The notes: generated by a model not told the origin, from the sequence alone. 64,000 nucleotides of DNA from Choristoneura fumiferana (GCF_025370935.1 NC_133494.1:5021745-5085744), one strand, 5' to 3'. Shown: positions 10,919-23,914, counted from the stretch's first letter. A program made the numbers and translations.

Positions 10919-13046
10919 CATTCAAGGTCAAACTGTATCTTGTGCATTATGTAGCAAAATGATAATGAAAGAGCAGACGATAAACAGGACCGAGCAAATA
11001 GAAAGTGGGCGTAAGTTTCTATCCATCAAATCAAAGGAGCTATTATCAGAGCTAATATTTCTGGGAGAAGTAATAAACTATAAGTTGATTGGAGACACGC
11101 GATAAAGCAATAAAAAGGGTGTGGTTTCACTTAATTAGATTGACCCTCTGAAATTTATTCAGTTGCGCAGCGTGTTTGGATCAATTTATCAACAATTTGG
11201 GGAAAAGTACCTACTGAAAAATGGAGGAGATACATTATTATGTAAAAGAAATAAAAGAACAAGAATTTCTGTTAGACACTGTAAGATGGAAATAACCTTA
11301 TCTGAAATGACTGAGGATTATGTCATATTATAACAATTATTACGCTTGTATGTTTTATTTAATCGCCTAGATTTATTTTACGCCTTTAATGCTTGTAGTG
11401 TTCTTCTTATCTTCTTATCTTAGGTATCTTAGCTTTTATCCTTTTGGGTAAGGCATAGATTTTCAATTTAAGAAATAATAATACGTAGTGTCTCCTCAGT
11501 ATTATCAAGGGTATTATGAAAGGTTACAGTAGAAAAGTTATATGTTAAATGTAATGTTTGGCCATTTGCCGGGCAAAGATTAGTTAGAATAAAGTCATCT
11601 ACGTAACACTATTTGCTGAAAACAAAGCCAAATATGTTTTTGCATACAGTGCAAGAGTTGATTTAATGCATCATTTCAATTACGCAACGAACAAAAACAC
11701 AGAAAACAAAAACATGATTATCCATGGTCACAACCCATTTAACAAGCTCAGTAAAAAAAAAATCTGTGATAATTTAAAAACTTTTAATACAAATTCCATT
11801 CTTTCAATAGCTTGATATTTACGTATGAGTAGATTGTCATGTGTAACAAAGTAGGTACTCACCTTAATTATTAATGTAGGATGAGCTGTATCCCACTGGT
11901 TAACCACTGTTATTCGTTTTTAACAATATCATTTATTATACTTAATTAAACAGCGAGGTATTTGTGTGGGGCCTCGCCCATTAAATTCAATTTTGGCGCT
12001 TTATTAATATTTTTCAACTCCTGATCAGTGATCACCGATTAAAAGTTAATGCGTATAATGTAGAGACAGCATTATAGATATCTGAGACATAAGATAGGTA
12101 ACAGAAAGTTAACAGAGACTGGAGAAACATGAGTGCTTTTGGCGTTATTTCTGCGTAGTAGGTTTCGGTTTACCTATATATATTTTTCGGCGCAATTTTT
12201 ATTAACATCGATTTTTTTTTCTTTCTTTATACGAGTGCCAGAAATACCACCCGTGGCTCTATTTCCCTTTTTGTTAACGGACGGAAGAAGCATGTTCACG
12301 CATAGTCAAAACATTTTAAAAAAACACGTTTTTTCTATGGGAACTCACTTTACTTTCAACTTAGGTAGTTGCTATAGTTCTATACACATTGTAAAAATTA
12401 CAAGTGATCTGCCAAGATTCAAAAGCAAGATATAGCCCTATAACATACGGACCAACAGACAGTGGATCCTTGATCCTGTTGGGTACGGAAGCCAAAGAGG
12501 CTAGAATGTCTGGAATTGGAAAACTCAATTAAACAATATATCCATATCATATTTTGTAAGAATCCTTTGCTGCAGAGACAATCCCACGGGTCCAATAAAA
12601 TTGTTACGTTTCCGATATCCGACCACTATCCCGTACCTAACGGTAAGGCTTAACATTGTAATAACTTACTTTGTAATAAAAATATCTCCCTTCGCTTCCC
12701 CTATTAGGGATCGCATTTTCATAACGGTAAAGGATAGGTTAGTTATTGTCTGCTTCGATCCCCAGGGATACTTCAAGCTTCAGTTGTTTGAATCATTCTC
12801 TTTGTTCTATTCGGTGTCGGTTCCATTTACCTTTAATCATTATTAGACTTTTCTCTTTCGCTGTACAAAGCCTCAAGTTTTTTGCCGAGACCCTAAACTT
12901 GTCTGAAATATAACCTGTGACCGTATTGTCTGACGCTCTGACGATAGTGATCGAATTCGCCATCTCTTTCAACCCTCGTCTTATGTTGTGTGACAGAAAG
13001 AAGTGGTGAAAACGATTGTGATTCCGAGTGCGATAGACATAAAGCC
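10919..13046. other. No gene seen
   Basis: AT-rich. The ORFs at 12133-12435 and 12601-12846 have no splice context, motif or codon bias that I can support. Around 12890-13015 lies a diverged partial relative of the adjacent inverted repeat. Confidence 0.5.
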
Positions 13047-13169
13047 CCTGAGGCCGTATTGCCTAACGTTTCTGACGCTCGCGATCGCAATCAAATTACA
13101 TATTTCGCATACAAAAACTGAAATTTGATTGCGATTGCGATCGTCAGAAACGATATGCAAGGCCTCAGG
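13047..13169. repeat. Palindromic MITE-like inverted repeat
   Basis: Left end cctgaggccgtattgc and right end gcaaggcctcagg pair. The arms continue through gatcgcaatcaaatt and its complement around a short loop near 13105-13115. Non-coding. Confidence 0.8.
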
Positions 13170-13202
13170 TCTAAAAAAAAATCTGTTGATTCTGATTATA
13201 CT

Positions 13203-13400
13203 TCTGTACTCTATCTTCTTCTTCTTCTTCTTCAACCTTGATATACCCAATCCTGAGTAAAGGTCTCTTCCATTTTACACCAGTCTGTGCTGTCGTGAGT
13301 TTTCCGCATCCAGTCCGTCCATCTTTCTGGCTGCCACCCCACATTCCTGAACCCCTTTCGTGGTCTCCACTCCAACAACTTTTTGCCCCATCTTCCATCG
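13203..13400 (-). pseudogene. LINE 3' end, reverse-transcriptase C-terminal remnant
   Basis: Read on the minus strand, one frame gives RWGKKLLEWRPR, then RWTDWMRKTHDS and MEETFTQDW. This resembles the C-terminal tail of RTE/CR1-type LINE polymerases (pattern RWxDD ... W ... EAFVQQW). A (gaa)n tail follows at 13203-13230. Only the last ~60 codons are present, as expected of a 5'-truncated dead copy. Confidence 0.65.
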
Positions 13401-14140
13401 AACCTACGGCAAATATACTCTATACTAGGTGTTAATTAAATGACTGAAAACCAGAAAGTAGTTTGCTCAGAATCGAGAGTAGAATCGATTACACTATGTT
13501 TTAAATTAGGTTATGTTTTTAAATCCCTTTTTTATTGTGCCTTTTCTAAAAGTTACGACTGCAGCAGGCGCCAATTACTCGTATATAGTTTAGCGAGGTT
13601 GCATAATATTTCGATAATTTAATACTGGCCGGTTTGCTTTCATTGTGTGATTTCCTTCTAAAAACGTCAAAACGCAACTGACAAATACAAATCAAAGATA
13701 AATCATGAGTATAGAGCAAAGGTGTAGAGATGGTGTAGTGTTAGAAATGAAGTAGTATTAGTGGGGCCGCAGACTCACAATTACTAATCTATTGGTATAC
13801 AGTGCAATTTAGTTGGCCAACTTGAAATTGTATGTCTGCGGCAGCACTTACTGACTTAGCAAAACACACGAACATCTTTTAAAATAATGAAGGTACTAAA
13901 AAATTTGTGCAATCAACTAACTTAAACTGAAAAAATATTTTATGTACGTGTGCGAATTGAGAATGTAAGTGCACGTGATACGCGTACTATCACCATCATC
14001 ATGTCAGCCGAAAGACGTCCTTGCTGGACATGGGCCTCCCCCAAGTGTACTATCGCACCAAAAAGTCTTAGTGACATTTCTTGACAAGGGAATTCATTAT
14101 GAAACTTCCTGTCCTGTGCGATTGTTTTACAGTAGGTCAG
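13401..14140. other. No gene seen
   Basis: Short unsupported ORFs. 13975-14055 (catcatcatgtcagccgaaagacg) resembles a reversed LINE tail of the type at 24080-24112. Confidence 0.45.
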
Positions 14141-14275
14141 CAGGGGCTACTACGAAACTCGAAACTCGAAGTTCGTGTCGTGCGGTCCCTCTGACACTTA
14201 TACTATTTAATACGAGAGCGAGAGGGACGGTACGATACGAACTTCGAGTTTCGAGTTTCGTAGTAGCCCTGCAGG
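14141..14275. repeat. Palindromic MITE-like element, family D
   Basis: Arms of about 55 bp: left caggggctactacgaaactc, right gagtttcgtagtagccctg. The interior carries gtccctct and agagggac. A related palindrome is at 27893-27994. Non-coding. Confidence 0.85.
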
Positions 14276-15260
14276 AATCAAATGATTCCATTTCGGAGCG
14301 GCCAAAGTGATCAAAAATATCGAGACATGAACTCTAAAACCTTAATAATAGAGTGCATTGTGCCTATATTTTGGACCACCGTGGACGCTCCGGAAGATGG
14401 CAACTGTACAGAATCTAAAGTTGCGTACAATCTGGCTACGCAAAAGAGTTGCTCAGGATATAATCTGGATTTTTTAACCTCGCGCTATTATTTCTTCTAG
14501 TCGTATTGTTAAAGGACCCATAAAGATAATATCTCCGTGTAATGAAAAGACTCGCACCGAGAGCAATAAATCCCTTGCCTTTACTAGCGAGCCAAGTTTT
14601 TTGCCGCTAGATAGTAAGTCGCTGGAATTTAGTACCGTGGAACGGTAAAGACGTTCTTTAAATTAAAAAATCATAAAATACTTAGACGCGATATTGTTTG
14701 GAAAGTGACCAATTCGCGTTTGCGATGGCAACGTGATGTTTTCCAAGAGAAAGAGATTTTATATTCTTACTAGCTCTCCGCTCTGTCCGCGTAGAAGTAT
14801 GTAAAAAAGTTTACGTCCTATTCTCAGACCTATCGAATATACACAAAAAAAAACATAAAAATCGGTCGAGCCATAATATAATAAACCCTCCATTATGCGT
14901 TCAACGCGTATAGCATTCTCCAAATAAAATGAACTGCTGGATATAAGTACCAAGGCTAAGGATTGAGTGGTATATAAAGTCTAGGTAGATCAACGTCTGG
15001 ATAATCCCTGCAGCTGAGCACGCCTGCTCTAAGCCCGCCCCGTGATATATTTTGACGTTACTCTTTCTTCAAATCCGTAATCCGACAAATATGTTGAATG
15101 TTTGTGAGGGACTGAGTCTATAGGTACTAATACTCTTTGAACTGAGTTACTTATATAAAGGCAAATTGAGTCAATAAAGTACAGTTAAGTGGTATGGTTA
15201 AGTCGTATAAATGAAACTAAATTACGACATTATTTTTACGCGTCTTACTATAAATAAAAC
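14276..15260. other. No gene seen; MITE fragment
   Basis: 14294-14322 (tttcggagcggccaaagtga) is a fragment of the MITE complete at 49900-49996. The remainder shows no feature. Confidence 0.5.
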
Positions 15261-15490
15261 CGGCCAAGTGCGAATTGGACTCGCACACCGAGGATTTCAT
15301 ACAAATTTGTAGGTATCTAAGACTATCCAGTTTAGCAGAGCCCTCTTCCTAAGCAAAATGTGGGCAATGAGGGGTCATTTTAGATTGGTCACTGACAGAC
15401 ACGTATAAAAATAATTTTTCAAACCTTTCTTGACAGATACTTGGACGCACGGACGCACAGACAGACAAAAAGACAGATAAGGGTTCTGAT
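15261..15490 (+). repeat. Interspersed 'accggccaagtgcg' repeat
   Basis: It begins accggccaagtgcgaattgg and contains ggacgcacggacgcacagac and agacagataagggttc. These are the hallmarks of a widespread lepidopteran interspersed repeat related in style to family C. No coding capacity. Confidence 0.55.
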
Positions 15491-17754
15491 ATTGCCAACT
15501 GAGTATGTAATAGTTCAGTGATAGGTTCTCAAAGTTAATATCTTATGTATATTTTAGTTATATATAAGTCAGTATTACATAATTTACTCGCCAAATAATC
15601 CGATACTACTTGAAAATGGGTAAGTTAACGTGAACCCGGTTCCCCATTTAATCACATCATTACTACAATTAAAACGCAGTGGTTATATTCTCTTTGAATA
15701 CAATTAAATCGTGGCAAGGCTTCAAATTCCTTTGAAATATAAATTACGTTATCGTTCTGAGCGGAACAGTTTGTTGCAAATGTGTTACCGCGAACAATTT
15801 CGGCACATTCCTTTGATCTTGAATCTCTATTTCAATATAGTACCTACCTACAGTATGTTTGTCAGTGTGTTCTGCCTACATTAGCCAAACTATCACGTCA
15901 CAGATAAAGTTAGAGGACTAAGAGCTAGTGCCACTTGAATATGCTCTGTTTTAGCACGCAAATTTGAAACCACATTCGGTGTTAGTTCAGGTGTTTCTCT
16001 AAGCGAACCTCGCCCGCGGAATTATCGCTGCACCTGAAAAAATATAATTTGACCTTTTCGGTCGCAGGCTTTATATGAAGTTAGGTGTGTTGAAATTGGT
16101 GAATATCAACGACAACACATGGCCGACGACAAGACACCTGACTCCGTAAAATGCCTGCAATCAGTAGTAGTACTAACCAGTTGTAGGTTATGTATGAGAC
16201 AAAGGGCCACACTGAAAACTAGCGCTGCGACTCTCTGCCACATCATGGGTTTGGCCCTTATTTTGTGCTTTTCGGCACTACTGAGGTTTATTTAATTTGT
16301 TGATGTTCAATTTTTTTATCGAATTTTTACACTAGTCCTACTTTTTCTTCTTCTATCAAGCAGGCTAAGCTAGCTAATAGCATGATTGTCGAGCTCAGCG
16401 ATGAGTCCGTGCGTGTACAAGGTTCGTTTAGATTTCTAATCCTTGATTATACTTATTATACATGCGAAAGTAAGTTTCTTTTTAGTTCCACCTTTTCACC
16501 TTAAGTATTAATCCTATTCCCATTAAATTTTGCTTACATTATATAAGAAGATCAGAATAAATAACAGATGCCTTTTATACCGAAACAATTACGAATGAAT
16601 TAATGGCAGACGAAATCGCGTTTAAACCTACTAATCTTTAGAAACTAAGCAACAACTACTTACATAATATATGTCCCAGTTACATGAAATAAATGATGTT
16701 ATTATTATTATTAACAGCTAGTACTAAAAATAAGTCAGGCAACATGGTCCATACTATAAATACGTTAGTACATTAAAATTACAAACTAATTTACATTTAT
16801 ACACGTAGGTAATTGTTTTAATGCTTATATGGGTACAATTTAGTTAATAACAATATAAATCTTAGATTATACACCAACCAAGCAGTATCAACAATATGTA
16901 TTCTTCGTTCTATGGGCTTTATAGGTACTCAGTAATTTGCTCAACTGTCACTCAAGTCTCATGAAATGTCATAATTTCCGGCGTAAGCTCCTACACTATA
17001 GGGTTGTGGTTTTTGCATACTAGATCTCGCGTAATCTACAGTTCTATTAAATGGCTATCGTTGTCACTTTCCAGCAGGCTTATGTGCCCGGGTGCGAGAG
17101 GGACGCGTGCTTAACGCGAGTTTGGTGAGATAATGAGGGTGTAGGAAGTTTTAAGCTATCGTTAACGATGGCAGTGGACGTATTGGATTAACGTTAAGGA
17201 CCCTAATTTGGTGGCGGTCTTTGATATCCCGATATAATAGCGTTGCTGGAGATTAATAGTGAAACCATGATACAGTCTTCAAAGTTTCACAGTTAGGATA
17301 CAGTTGAAGGACATAATTAATAATAGTCGGTAATAATTGTTGCAAAAATTTTACGTTATACTTTTTACTGTGTCGCATTTGACTAATTTATTAATGCTTT
17401 TAACCGTAGCTTGGTTCGGATAAATTGGTCTGGCATCTAAAATAAAGTTTCTCAAGTAGACTTCCTACGGCTGATATGGTCATGATGATGATAAATAAAA
17501 TATTGTGGTCTTCATTTACGTTGCATGAAGAACACCCATGAAAATTGAATGAGTCCAGACTTAACGGTGAGATTTCGGGATTTTTAATCCTATGGGAATA
17601 TTGGGATCAAAAGTAACCTACAAGTGAACACTGTTTTGTCAATGATTACCACACTTTATTATTTGTTCGTGAGAACAAACTTTTGCAAGAAACTGTCTAT
17701 AATAATGGTTGGAGCACAGAATAAGTATAGTGTTGGAGGTTCACATCTGAATTT
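15491..17754. other. No gene seen
   Basis: No supported coding region or RNA gene. 16200-16290 (gcttttcggcactactgagg) looks like a common interspersed repeat, but no second copy is present in the window. Confidence 0.5.
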
Positions 17755-17875
17755 AAAGCAAAGCTAACGAAACGAGATGAATTATGTCATGTCATGAGAC
17801 AGAAAGGGAGCGAAATACTAATAATGACGTATCAGTAGGTAGGTAGGTATATCGTCTCGTTGGCTTTGCTTTAGA
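17755..17875. repeat. Inverted-repeat element
   Basis: Left end aaagcaaagctaacgaaacg (17755 on) pairs imperfectly with the right end cgtctcgttggctttgcttt (ending about 17872). Non-coding. Confidence 0.65.
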
Positions 17876-17910
17876 TTAGAAAAATGGAAGGGTAGAGTCG
17901 TCTTTCTATA

Positions 17911-18113
17911 GGCAAAGCGCGTAACTGAGTCCTCGCCTGCGCGGTACAGGGGCGCGGGGGTAGGACGACAAAGGGGACTGAAGGAGGTGCGGGCGGCAGG
18001 CGCTTCTTAGCACAGCTCATTCCGGTTGCCGCCCGCACCTCCTTCAGTCCCCTTTGTCGTCTACCCCCGCGCCCCTGTACCGCGCAGGCGAGGACTCAGT
18101 TACGCGGTTTGCC
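17911..18113. repeat. GC-rich near-perfect hairpin, about 88-bp arms
   Basis: Arms 17911-17998 and 18027-18113 are reverse complements with very few differences. One is the lengthening cgggggtagga versus ctaccccc. The loop is 28 bases. The sequence is strikingly GC-rich against an AT-rich background. Nature unknown: a MITE or a long-hairpin RNA source. Confidence 0.85.
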
Positions 18114-18177
18114 TTTAGTTTTGCAAGTATTAGGTAATTAGTTACAACCAAACGAACTATAACATTTAATTATGCAA

Positions 18178-18500
18178 CACTAGTGTTTACCCGCGACTTC
18201 GCACACGTAAATAATTAGATCCAGCAGCTGAATTGAAAATTTCGGGATTTTTAAAAATGCCCGTGGGAATTCCCGAAAATTAAATCGTGGTTTTCATTGC
18301 GTTAAATTAAAAACAATCATGTCAAATTTCGTGACTATTGGAATGAAAAGTTACCTTTGTTTTATTCCAGATATCCAGCTATCTACATACTAAATTTTAT
18401 CCAAATCCGTCCAGCCGTTTCAGCGTGAAGGAGTAACAAACAAACTCACTTACTCACACACTCACAAACTTTGGCATTTATAATTTTAGTAGGATAAGAT
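18178..18500 (+). repeat. Lepidopteran interspersed repeat
   Basis: It starts near acactagtgtttacccgcga and runs to aaatccgtccagccgtttca, gtgaaggagtaacaaacaaa, and ends ttataattttagtaggat. I recognise this as a common interspersed repeat type of moths. No second full copy in this window. Confidence 0.55.
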
Positions 18501-19317
18501 ATATATATTTGCTGCAATGTAATTTAAAAATTTACTAACATACGAAAACACACGAAAATAACAACTCAAAGACTGAAATGTCACCTTGAACCGTTTACAG
18601 TTCCATCGGGCCATTAGACTAATTACTTTAATCGCCGTAAACAGTTAAGACGATTGGTCGAGTAAGCTGTTTTACTATCAATTCATTAATCTAACGCCAA
18701 TTAAATACTTCCTTATTTACTGAGAAACCCTACATTCCTTAATTAAGAGTATTTAAAAATCCTTGTTTTATTCTTATTTTTCAAAGTATTTAAGTTTCAT
18801 TTTATTTATTACTCTAAAGCGCGTAATATTGTACTGATGAAAAGTTTCCAAACTTGGGAAATTTCTGTACTTAAAGTTCTAAGATTTAAATGTACAACAA
18901 AACCATTTTAAGAGCTCTCTAGATACATGCCTTTTATTTCAACAGCCTGCCTTATGAATATCTAGATCATATTATTCAAAAATTCCCAAAAAAAACTTGA
19001 CTGAATAGAAACTTGTTATTGAAGAATAGGTTCCTTAGTGATGAATTTAAAGGACGCACAAGTTAGTTCTACTTTACGTTTTTTGTCTGTGGCAACCGGT
19101 CGCTTTAGGTTAGCAACCACTACTGCCAATGACTCCTGACAACAGCAAAGTGTATATCACAAGTTACTTAGTTGTACTTATAGGGAAATTAAAAAAAGAG
19201 TGTTGTGGTTGGTGCCGAGACTTTACCGTAACTAAAATGTGACCAAAGAGTATTAGTAAGTACTATAGAAAGTGACAATGGCATTAATGTCATAAATAGG
19301 ATTATAATATAATTATG
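18501..19317. other. No gene seen; possible regulatory stretch
   Basis: 18590-18740 is repeat-free, with several ATTA cores and a pair of inverted gtttacagt / cgtaaacagt motifs. Nothing codes. Confidence 0.35.
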
Positions 19318-19467
19318 TACAGTCAAGGAAACTGTTTCACGTACCAGGGCGGAATCTTTGTGCTCCTAATGTCATGTTGACATCCCATATATCTGTCAAA
19401 GAAATCATAGCGAAATTGGTTATGAAAAGGTTCCACCCTGGTACTTGATTCAGTTTACTCGACAGTA
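19318..19467. mobile_element. TACAGTC-type palindromic MITE, family E
   Basis: The ends tacagtcaaggaaactg and its imperfect complement at 19448-19467 bound an inner ggcggaat...aggttccaccctgg. Terminal TA on both sides fits Tc1/mariner-type insertion. Close relatives are at 20080-20238, 24798-24943 and 61233-61497. Confidence 0.75.
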
Positions 19468-20079
19468 ACAATAACAATACGCTCAACCTAAGAAGACTGC
19501 ATTCACACTCCAGCACTTTAATCGAAGTTGAATATTTTTCTTGTGTAGCTTTTACTTCTGGAAAATAGCGAATAAAATAAACTCTTCAATAAAAAAAAAG
19601 TCCTCCAGAGTTTAATCCTCGGGCCATTACCCCCATTTTTCCGGGGAATCCCGCTGAAACGTGTGACTGGCACTTGACACACGCAACATTAATCAGCCTC
19701 TCCCAATGATTCATTAAAAATGAAGCAATTTAAAACGGTCCGTCCCTTTCGCCCCGTGCCATGGGCAGGCGAATTTAAACTTATTGAAGTGTAATAAGTA
19801 CCCTTTTTAAACGACACCTAAAAGGAGATTAATTAGAGCGGTTTTTATGGTAGGTCCGATTTCTATGTTTTTATTAACCGGCTACAAAAAGGAGGTTATA
19901 CTGGTTAACATACGATAAAATATACAAATCTGCATACATGGTAATTTTCATTATTCATTACCAATACGTATGATGTTCGCGCTTGTAGGGCACTTAATTA
20001 AATATCGTGAAGAAACGTACACACACCTGCAAAATAAAGAAACTGTATTGTAAAAAATAAATAAACAATCGTTGAGTTA
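19468..20079. other. No gene seen; possible regulatory stretch
   Basis: 19600-19860 is repeat-free and compositionally mixed, with ccattaccccc, attaatcagc and gattaattagagcgg. Its neighbours are simple and AT-rich. It looks like conserved non-coding DNA, but this cannot be shown without comparison. Confidence 0.35.
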
Positions 20080-20238
20080 CGGTCAAGGAAACTGAGTCAC
20101 GTACCAGGGTGGAATAGGTTCCACCCTGCTATGTGCTACTAATGTCATGTTGACATCCCATACATCTGCCAAAGAAATCACAGCGAAATTGGTTATGAAA
20201 AGGTTCCACCCTGGTACGTGATTCAGATTTCGACTGTA
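20080..20238. mobile_element. TACAGTC-type palindromic MITE, family E
   Basis: Ends cggtcaaggaaactgagtca and ...gattcagatttcgactgta. The interior matches 19318-19467 closely, including aatgtcatgttgacatccca and agcgaaattggttatgaaaa. TA lies on each side. Confidence 0.8.
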
Positions 20239-21469
20239 CGTACACTCGTATGGTATAAATGGTAATTTGTACTCGTATTGTACCTAACCTATACTAGGTG
20301 GTTTAAGATTTACCTTCAATATTTTCAGCAGGTGTTTTGGTTATTTTGACTATTCCGGAATAATTTTAAAAAAGAAAGTGGTAAAATGAAATGTAAGAAT
20401 AAACTGTTCTTTTATTAACCGACTTCGAAAAAAGGAGGAGGTTATCAATTCGGTTGTATTTTTGTTTATGTGAACCAAATGGTTGAAGGTTATTGCTTGA
20501 CGCCAACGGCTTGAAATCGGCGACCAGTTAAAACAAACTGAGTAGTGAGTATCTAAGTATGTAAAACATTCACCGAAATATTATTATATTATATTTGTTC
20601 TAACACGATTCAAATGACAGATGCCAAACTGACGGAACTAGAGTCCCTCCTACTGTTACGCAAACTATCGATAGTTTTGCATGTACCTAGTGCTAAAAGT
20701 GGTAATAGCATTATTTGTTGGTTTAAACGTTACGCTATCGAGCTGAAAGTCTTATTTGAATTTTAAGATATAATTTATTCAACACTTGGAGTGTCACTTT
20801 CCGACTCTGACAAACAATCTTGCAAATTAATAATAAGTGCCTAAATAAAATAACCGCTTTTATTTTTACCGCTAACACTCGACCTCTAGCAATTGCGGCT
20901 TATTGAAACAACATTATAAGGGCGTTCATTAAAGAAAGTAAGTTAATATAACACAGTGCCTACGCAGCAACTTAGCAATTTGCTAGCAAATTTGAGTTCA
21001 AAATTAGAACAATCAGCAGTTTTAATGTGATTTCATTTTTTCAAGCATTATATCTCTTTTTTAGTTAATTACCGCCTCACAAAGTTACAATCATGATGTG
21101 TCATTTGAAACATCTTAGAACAAATAGAATGTAGCTTTAAATTAATTTTTCCCGTAGTGACATCTGTTTGATCGATTTAAAGCAAATATTTCACAAACAC
21201 GTTTCAAAGGATAATCAATTCCAACACGACATCGTTCTACTAACTCGGCAATTAACGTCAACCGTAAACTAAATCATATTCGCGCTTATATCACAATGTA
21301 ACTATCACAGACGCGTAACTTACATCACTATGCCCATAAAATCTGATATTTACAGTACACTAAAGGTGTTAAGTGTTTAAAATATTAGCGACGCGCGAAT
21401 CAAACAAGGTCGTTTAGCGACAGTTAAGCGTAACATGAGCAGCCTTGCCGCTTAAACGGTTGTATAGAT
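20239..21469. other. No gene seen
   Basis: 20418-20560 (taaccgacttcgaaaaaagg) is an interspersed-repeat piece whose reverse end recurs at 40945-40985. 21220-21460 is mixed-composition and could be regulatory. No coding support. Confidence 0.4.
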
Positions 21470-21607
21470 AGTGCCATGAGAGTTGAAGTGAATGATTACC
21501 TACAACATGTGTAATGACAGCAGGATTTTCACACTTACTCATTCATTTCATTCGTTCTCCTTTTGCGCAATCAGTTCTTTTTTTTTTATTTCAACTCTCA
21601 TGGCACT
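21470..21607. mobile_element. Small element with 18-bp terminal inverted repeats
   Basis: agtgccatgagagttgaa at 21470-21487 and its exact complement at 21590-21607 bound a 138-bp unit ending in a poly-T run. No clear target duplication and no ORF. Confidence 0.75.
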
Positions 21608-21707
21608 CACTACCCATATCTGATCGACCGAGCTTCACTCGGGCTAAAAAGTGCGGGTAGTTCGAAAGACTCCCGCTGCTAAGCAGACATTGACACCCTG
21701 CAGTTCA

Positions 21708-21764
21708 ACTCGTGACCACGGCCACTGTTATGTGGCCGAAACGTTGCGGTAAATATTACTCGTA
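21708..21764 (+). repeat. Copy of the 1863-1920 foldback arm
   Basis: actcgtgaccacggccactg followed by tggccgaaacgttgcggtaa and atattactcgt. It matches the loop and right arm of 1783-1962 with few changes, but without the other arm. Confidence 0.75.
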
Positions 21765-22509
21765 TGTTTGTCCCGTTAATGGTATTTAATTATAACACGT
21801 GTTTTCCCTGAAATAAGACAATTAAGCAGATCTATTGTTCGCACCTGGAAACCAATTTCATCGAGTGTTAGAGCTGTTTCTGTGAACCTCGAAATAAATA
21901 AATGTTTAAATATACAAGATTTGCTCATTTAACGATATTAGATTAGAAAACCTCATACATTTTTATTGCCAACTTTATATTATTTAATTTCCCAAAAAGA
22001 CATAATATGCAGCCAATAATACACATCGCACTGTTGGGCACAGGACTCCTCTCAGAATAATCCATTGATCAAATTGGCAGCTGTGTACAGAGTTCCTCTT
22101 TTTTCTTTCCTTCATCGAAAACTTCTGGTAAAATTTCACCCATAAATTCCGTAAAGTAACAAAGTTAACCCACAATTCTTTGCATACCTCGTACATACAA
22201 CAATGCAACGTAGGTAGGTACTGTCTTTATCACAAGGTCGCCTGTGCACTGCAAAATTGCTAATTCTAATAAATATAGTATACTTAATGGGTAGTTACTA
22301 ATAATGGTATTCCAATTTTTTTTACACGGTTGTTTTGCTTGGTTACGAGTAGGTACTCTTCTTTGCTACCCATTTGGTTTGGCCTCGGACATTTGTTCAT
22401 GTGTGTTTACTTCTTTGTATGAATTGTATGTAATTACGTAGGGAGTATACTCTGGAGCTACTACTAAATTTTTCCTAAGTAGCATAGCACACTCTCAGAT
22501 CAGCAGCGT
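21765..22509. other. No gene seen
   Basis: AT-rich; no supported feature. Confidence 0.6.
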
Positions 22510-22664
22510 AACTTACTTACTTACTATCAGGGCGCAGTAACCCAAAGTGGGTCTTGGCCTCCAACACCAGATTACGCCACGCTTTACGATCTTGAGCCAG
22601 CTCTTGCCAGCCTTCGACAACGAGATCCAAAAGGCCTTTCAGGATTTCGTCCCTCCAGCGGTAA
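22510..22664 (-). pseudogene. LINE 3' end, reverse-transcriptase C-terminal remnant
   Basis: The minus strand reads RWRDEILKGLLDLVVEGW, QELAQDRKAWRNLV, then LEAKTHFGLLRPDSK and a stop, followed by a (taag)n tail at 22510-22524. The RWRD...W...AQDRKAWR pattern is typical of non-LTR polymerase C-termini. Everything upstream in the element is missing. Confidence 0.7.
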
Positions 22665-23615
22665 ATTTAAAATAATGTATCATTTTAATTTAGACTCCAC
22701 GCATTTTGTGTTGATTGATACGCTATTGATTGCCTTTTGCTTGGAATGCGAAGGCTTCTTTTTATCCCGAAAGGTGCAAATTTCACGCGGCATAGGTACC
22801 TACAGATCAGTCATCCTAAAAAGACGCAGCTTAGAGAACATAAGTATTTGTTAAAAAAATATATTTTTTAATACAATCTTTTTATTATTGCAATTTTTGT
22901 TGGCTGTACTTGCTAAGATAGGAATAAATTTATTTGCGGAATTTCAGCGCAACAAAAAAATACTTTAAAATTTAAGAAAATGGGACAAACATTAGACAAC
23001 ATAGTAAAAAGATAGTGTAGTTGCATTGTCATCCAAGCTATAGGTATATCCGTACCACGTTTTAAATCTATGTCACTAAGGCAAAGTACATATCGCTTTA
23101 GAAAGAGACGACGCGAAAACCGCGCGCGCATACTGCGTACGTGGCCTAAACGTTGAAGAGTTCCGTTCTGCGGAGATGATCCTGGCCGGGCCACTAGAAT
23201 TTTGTTTAACGTTGCAAGTTCAATAAAAGCTTTTTTGTTAATAGTTTATACCTCTAAATCTCCCGTTCTGACGTTGTCAGGCCAGCCCTTTGTGTACATA
23301 CATGTCCAAATCATCCCGAAGCTTAAAAATTACAATAATAATAACCCCGTCAGTATAGAACCGTACTCGGGCTACTACAAAACAACTCGTTTTTAGTAGT
23401 TCAAGGGAACCAAATAACTGGTTTTGAGTTTTACGAATTAGCGGTATTTGCACTAGGCTATAAGATAGGCTGTTTTTGCGGAGGCGGCTGCGGAAGGGCA
23501 GAGCTTGGCCTTCACGGAAGCGGAGGTTAACGGAGGCGGGGGCGGAGGTGGTTAAGTTAATGCTAAATAATGCATAAAAACATGCTTTTGAATAAGTATT
23601 TGTCAATATTAAATT
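22665..23615. other. No gene seen
   Basis: 23480-23560 is a (gga/gcggagg)-rich simple stretch. The short ORFs are not supported. Confidence 0.5.
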
Positions 23616-23914
23616 CATCATCTCAGCCTATATAATGTCCCACTGCTGGGCACAGGCCTCCTCTCAGAATAAAAGAGTTTGGGCTGTAGTTCCCACGTGG
23701 GCCCAGTGCGGACTGGGAACTTAACACACCATTGAATTACTCCGCAGGTATGTGTTGGTTTCCCCACGATGTTTTCCTTCATCGTGCCAAGCTCGTGGTA
23801 AATTTCAAATGCAATTTCACACTTGAATTCCGAAAAACTCAAGGTGCGCCGGGCTTGAACCCGCGACCCTCTGCTAAGAGGCCATAGGTCAAACCATGAG
23901 GCCACCACGGCTTA
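23616..23914 (-). mobile_element. tRNA-headed SINE, family A
   Basis: The minus strand begins with a tRNA-like head: aagccgtggtggcctcatgg, then box B-like gggttcaagcccgg. The body then runs to the 3' end ggctgagatgatg. Relatives: 28977-29275, 42428-42724, 47126-47672, 50378-54526 (interrupted) and fragment 40721-40797. Confidence 0.85.

Noticed and set aside
13969..14310. 113-codon ORF
   Set aside because: Lies across a palindromic MITE and a LINE-tail-like piece.
16395..16425. Hammerhead-ribozyme-like gatgagtccg
   Set aside because: The invariant ctgatga core is not present (cgatgag instead) and no matching gaaa strand was found in place.
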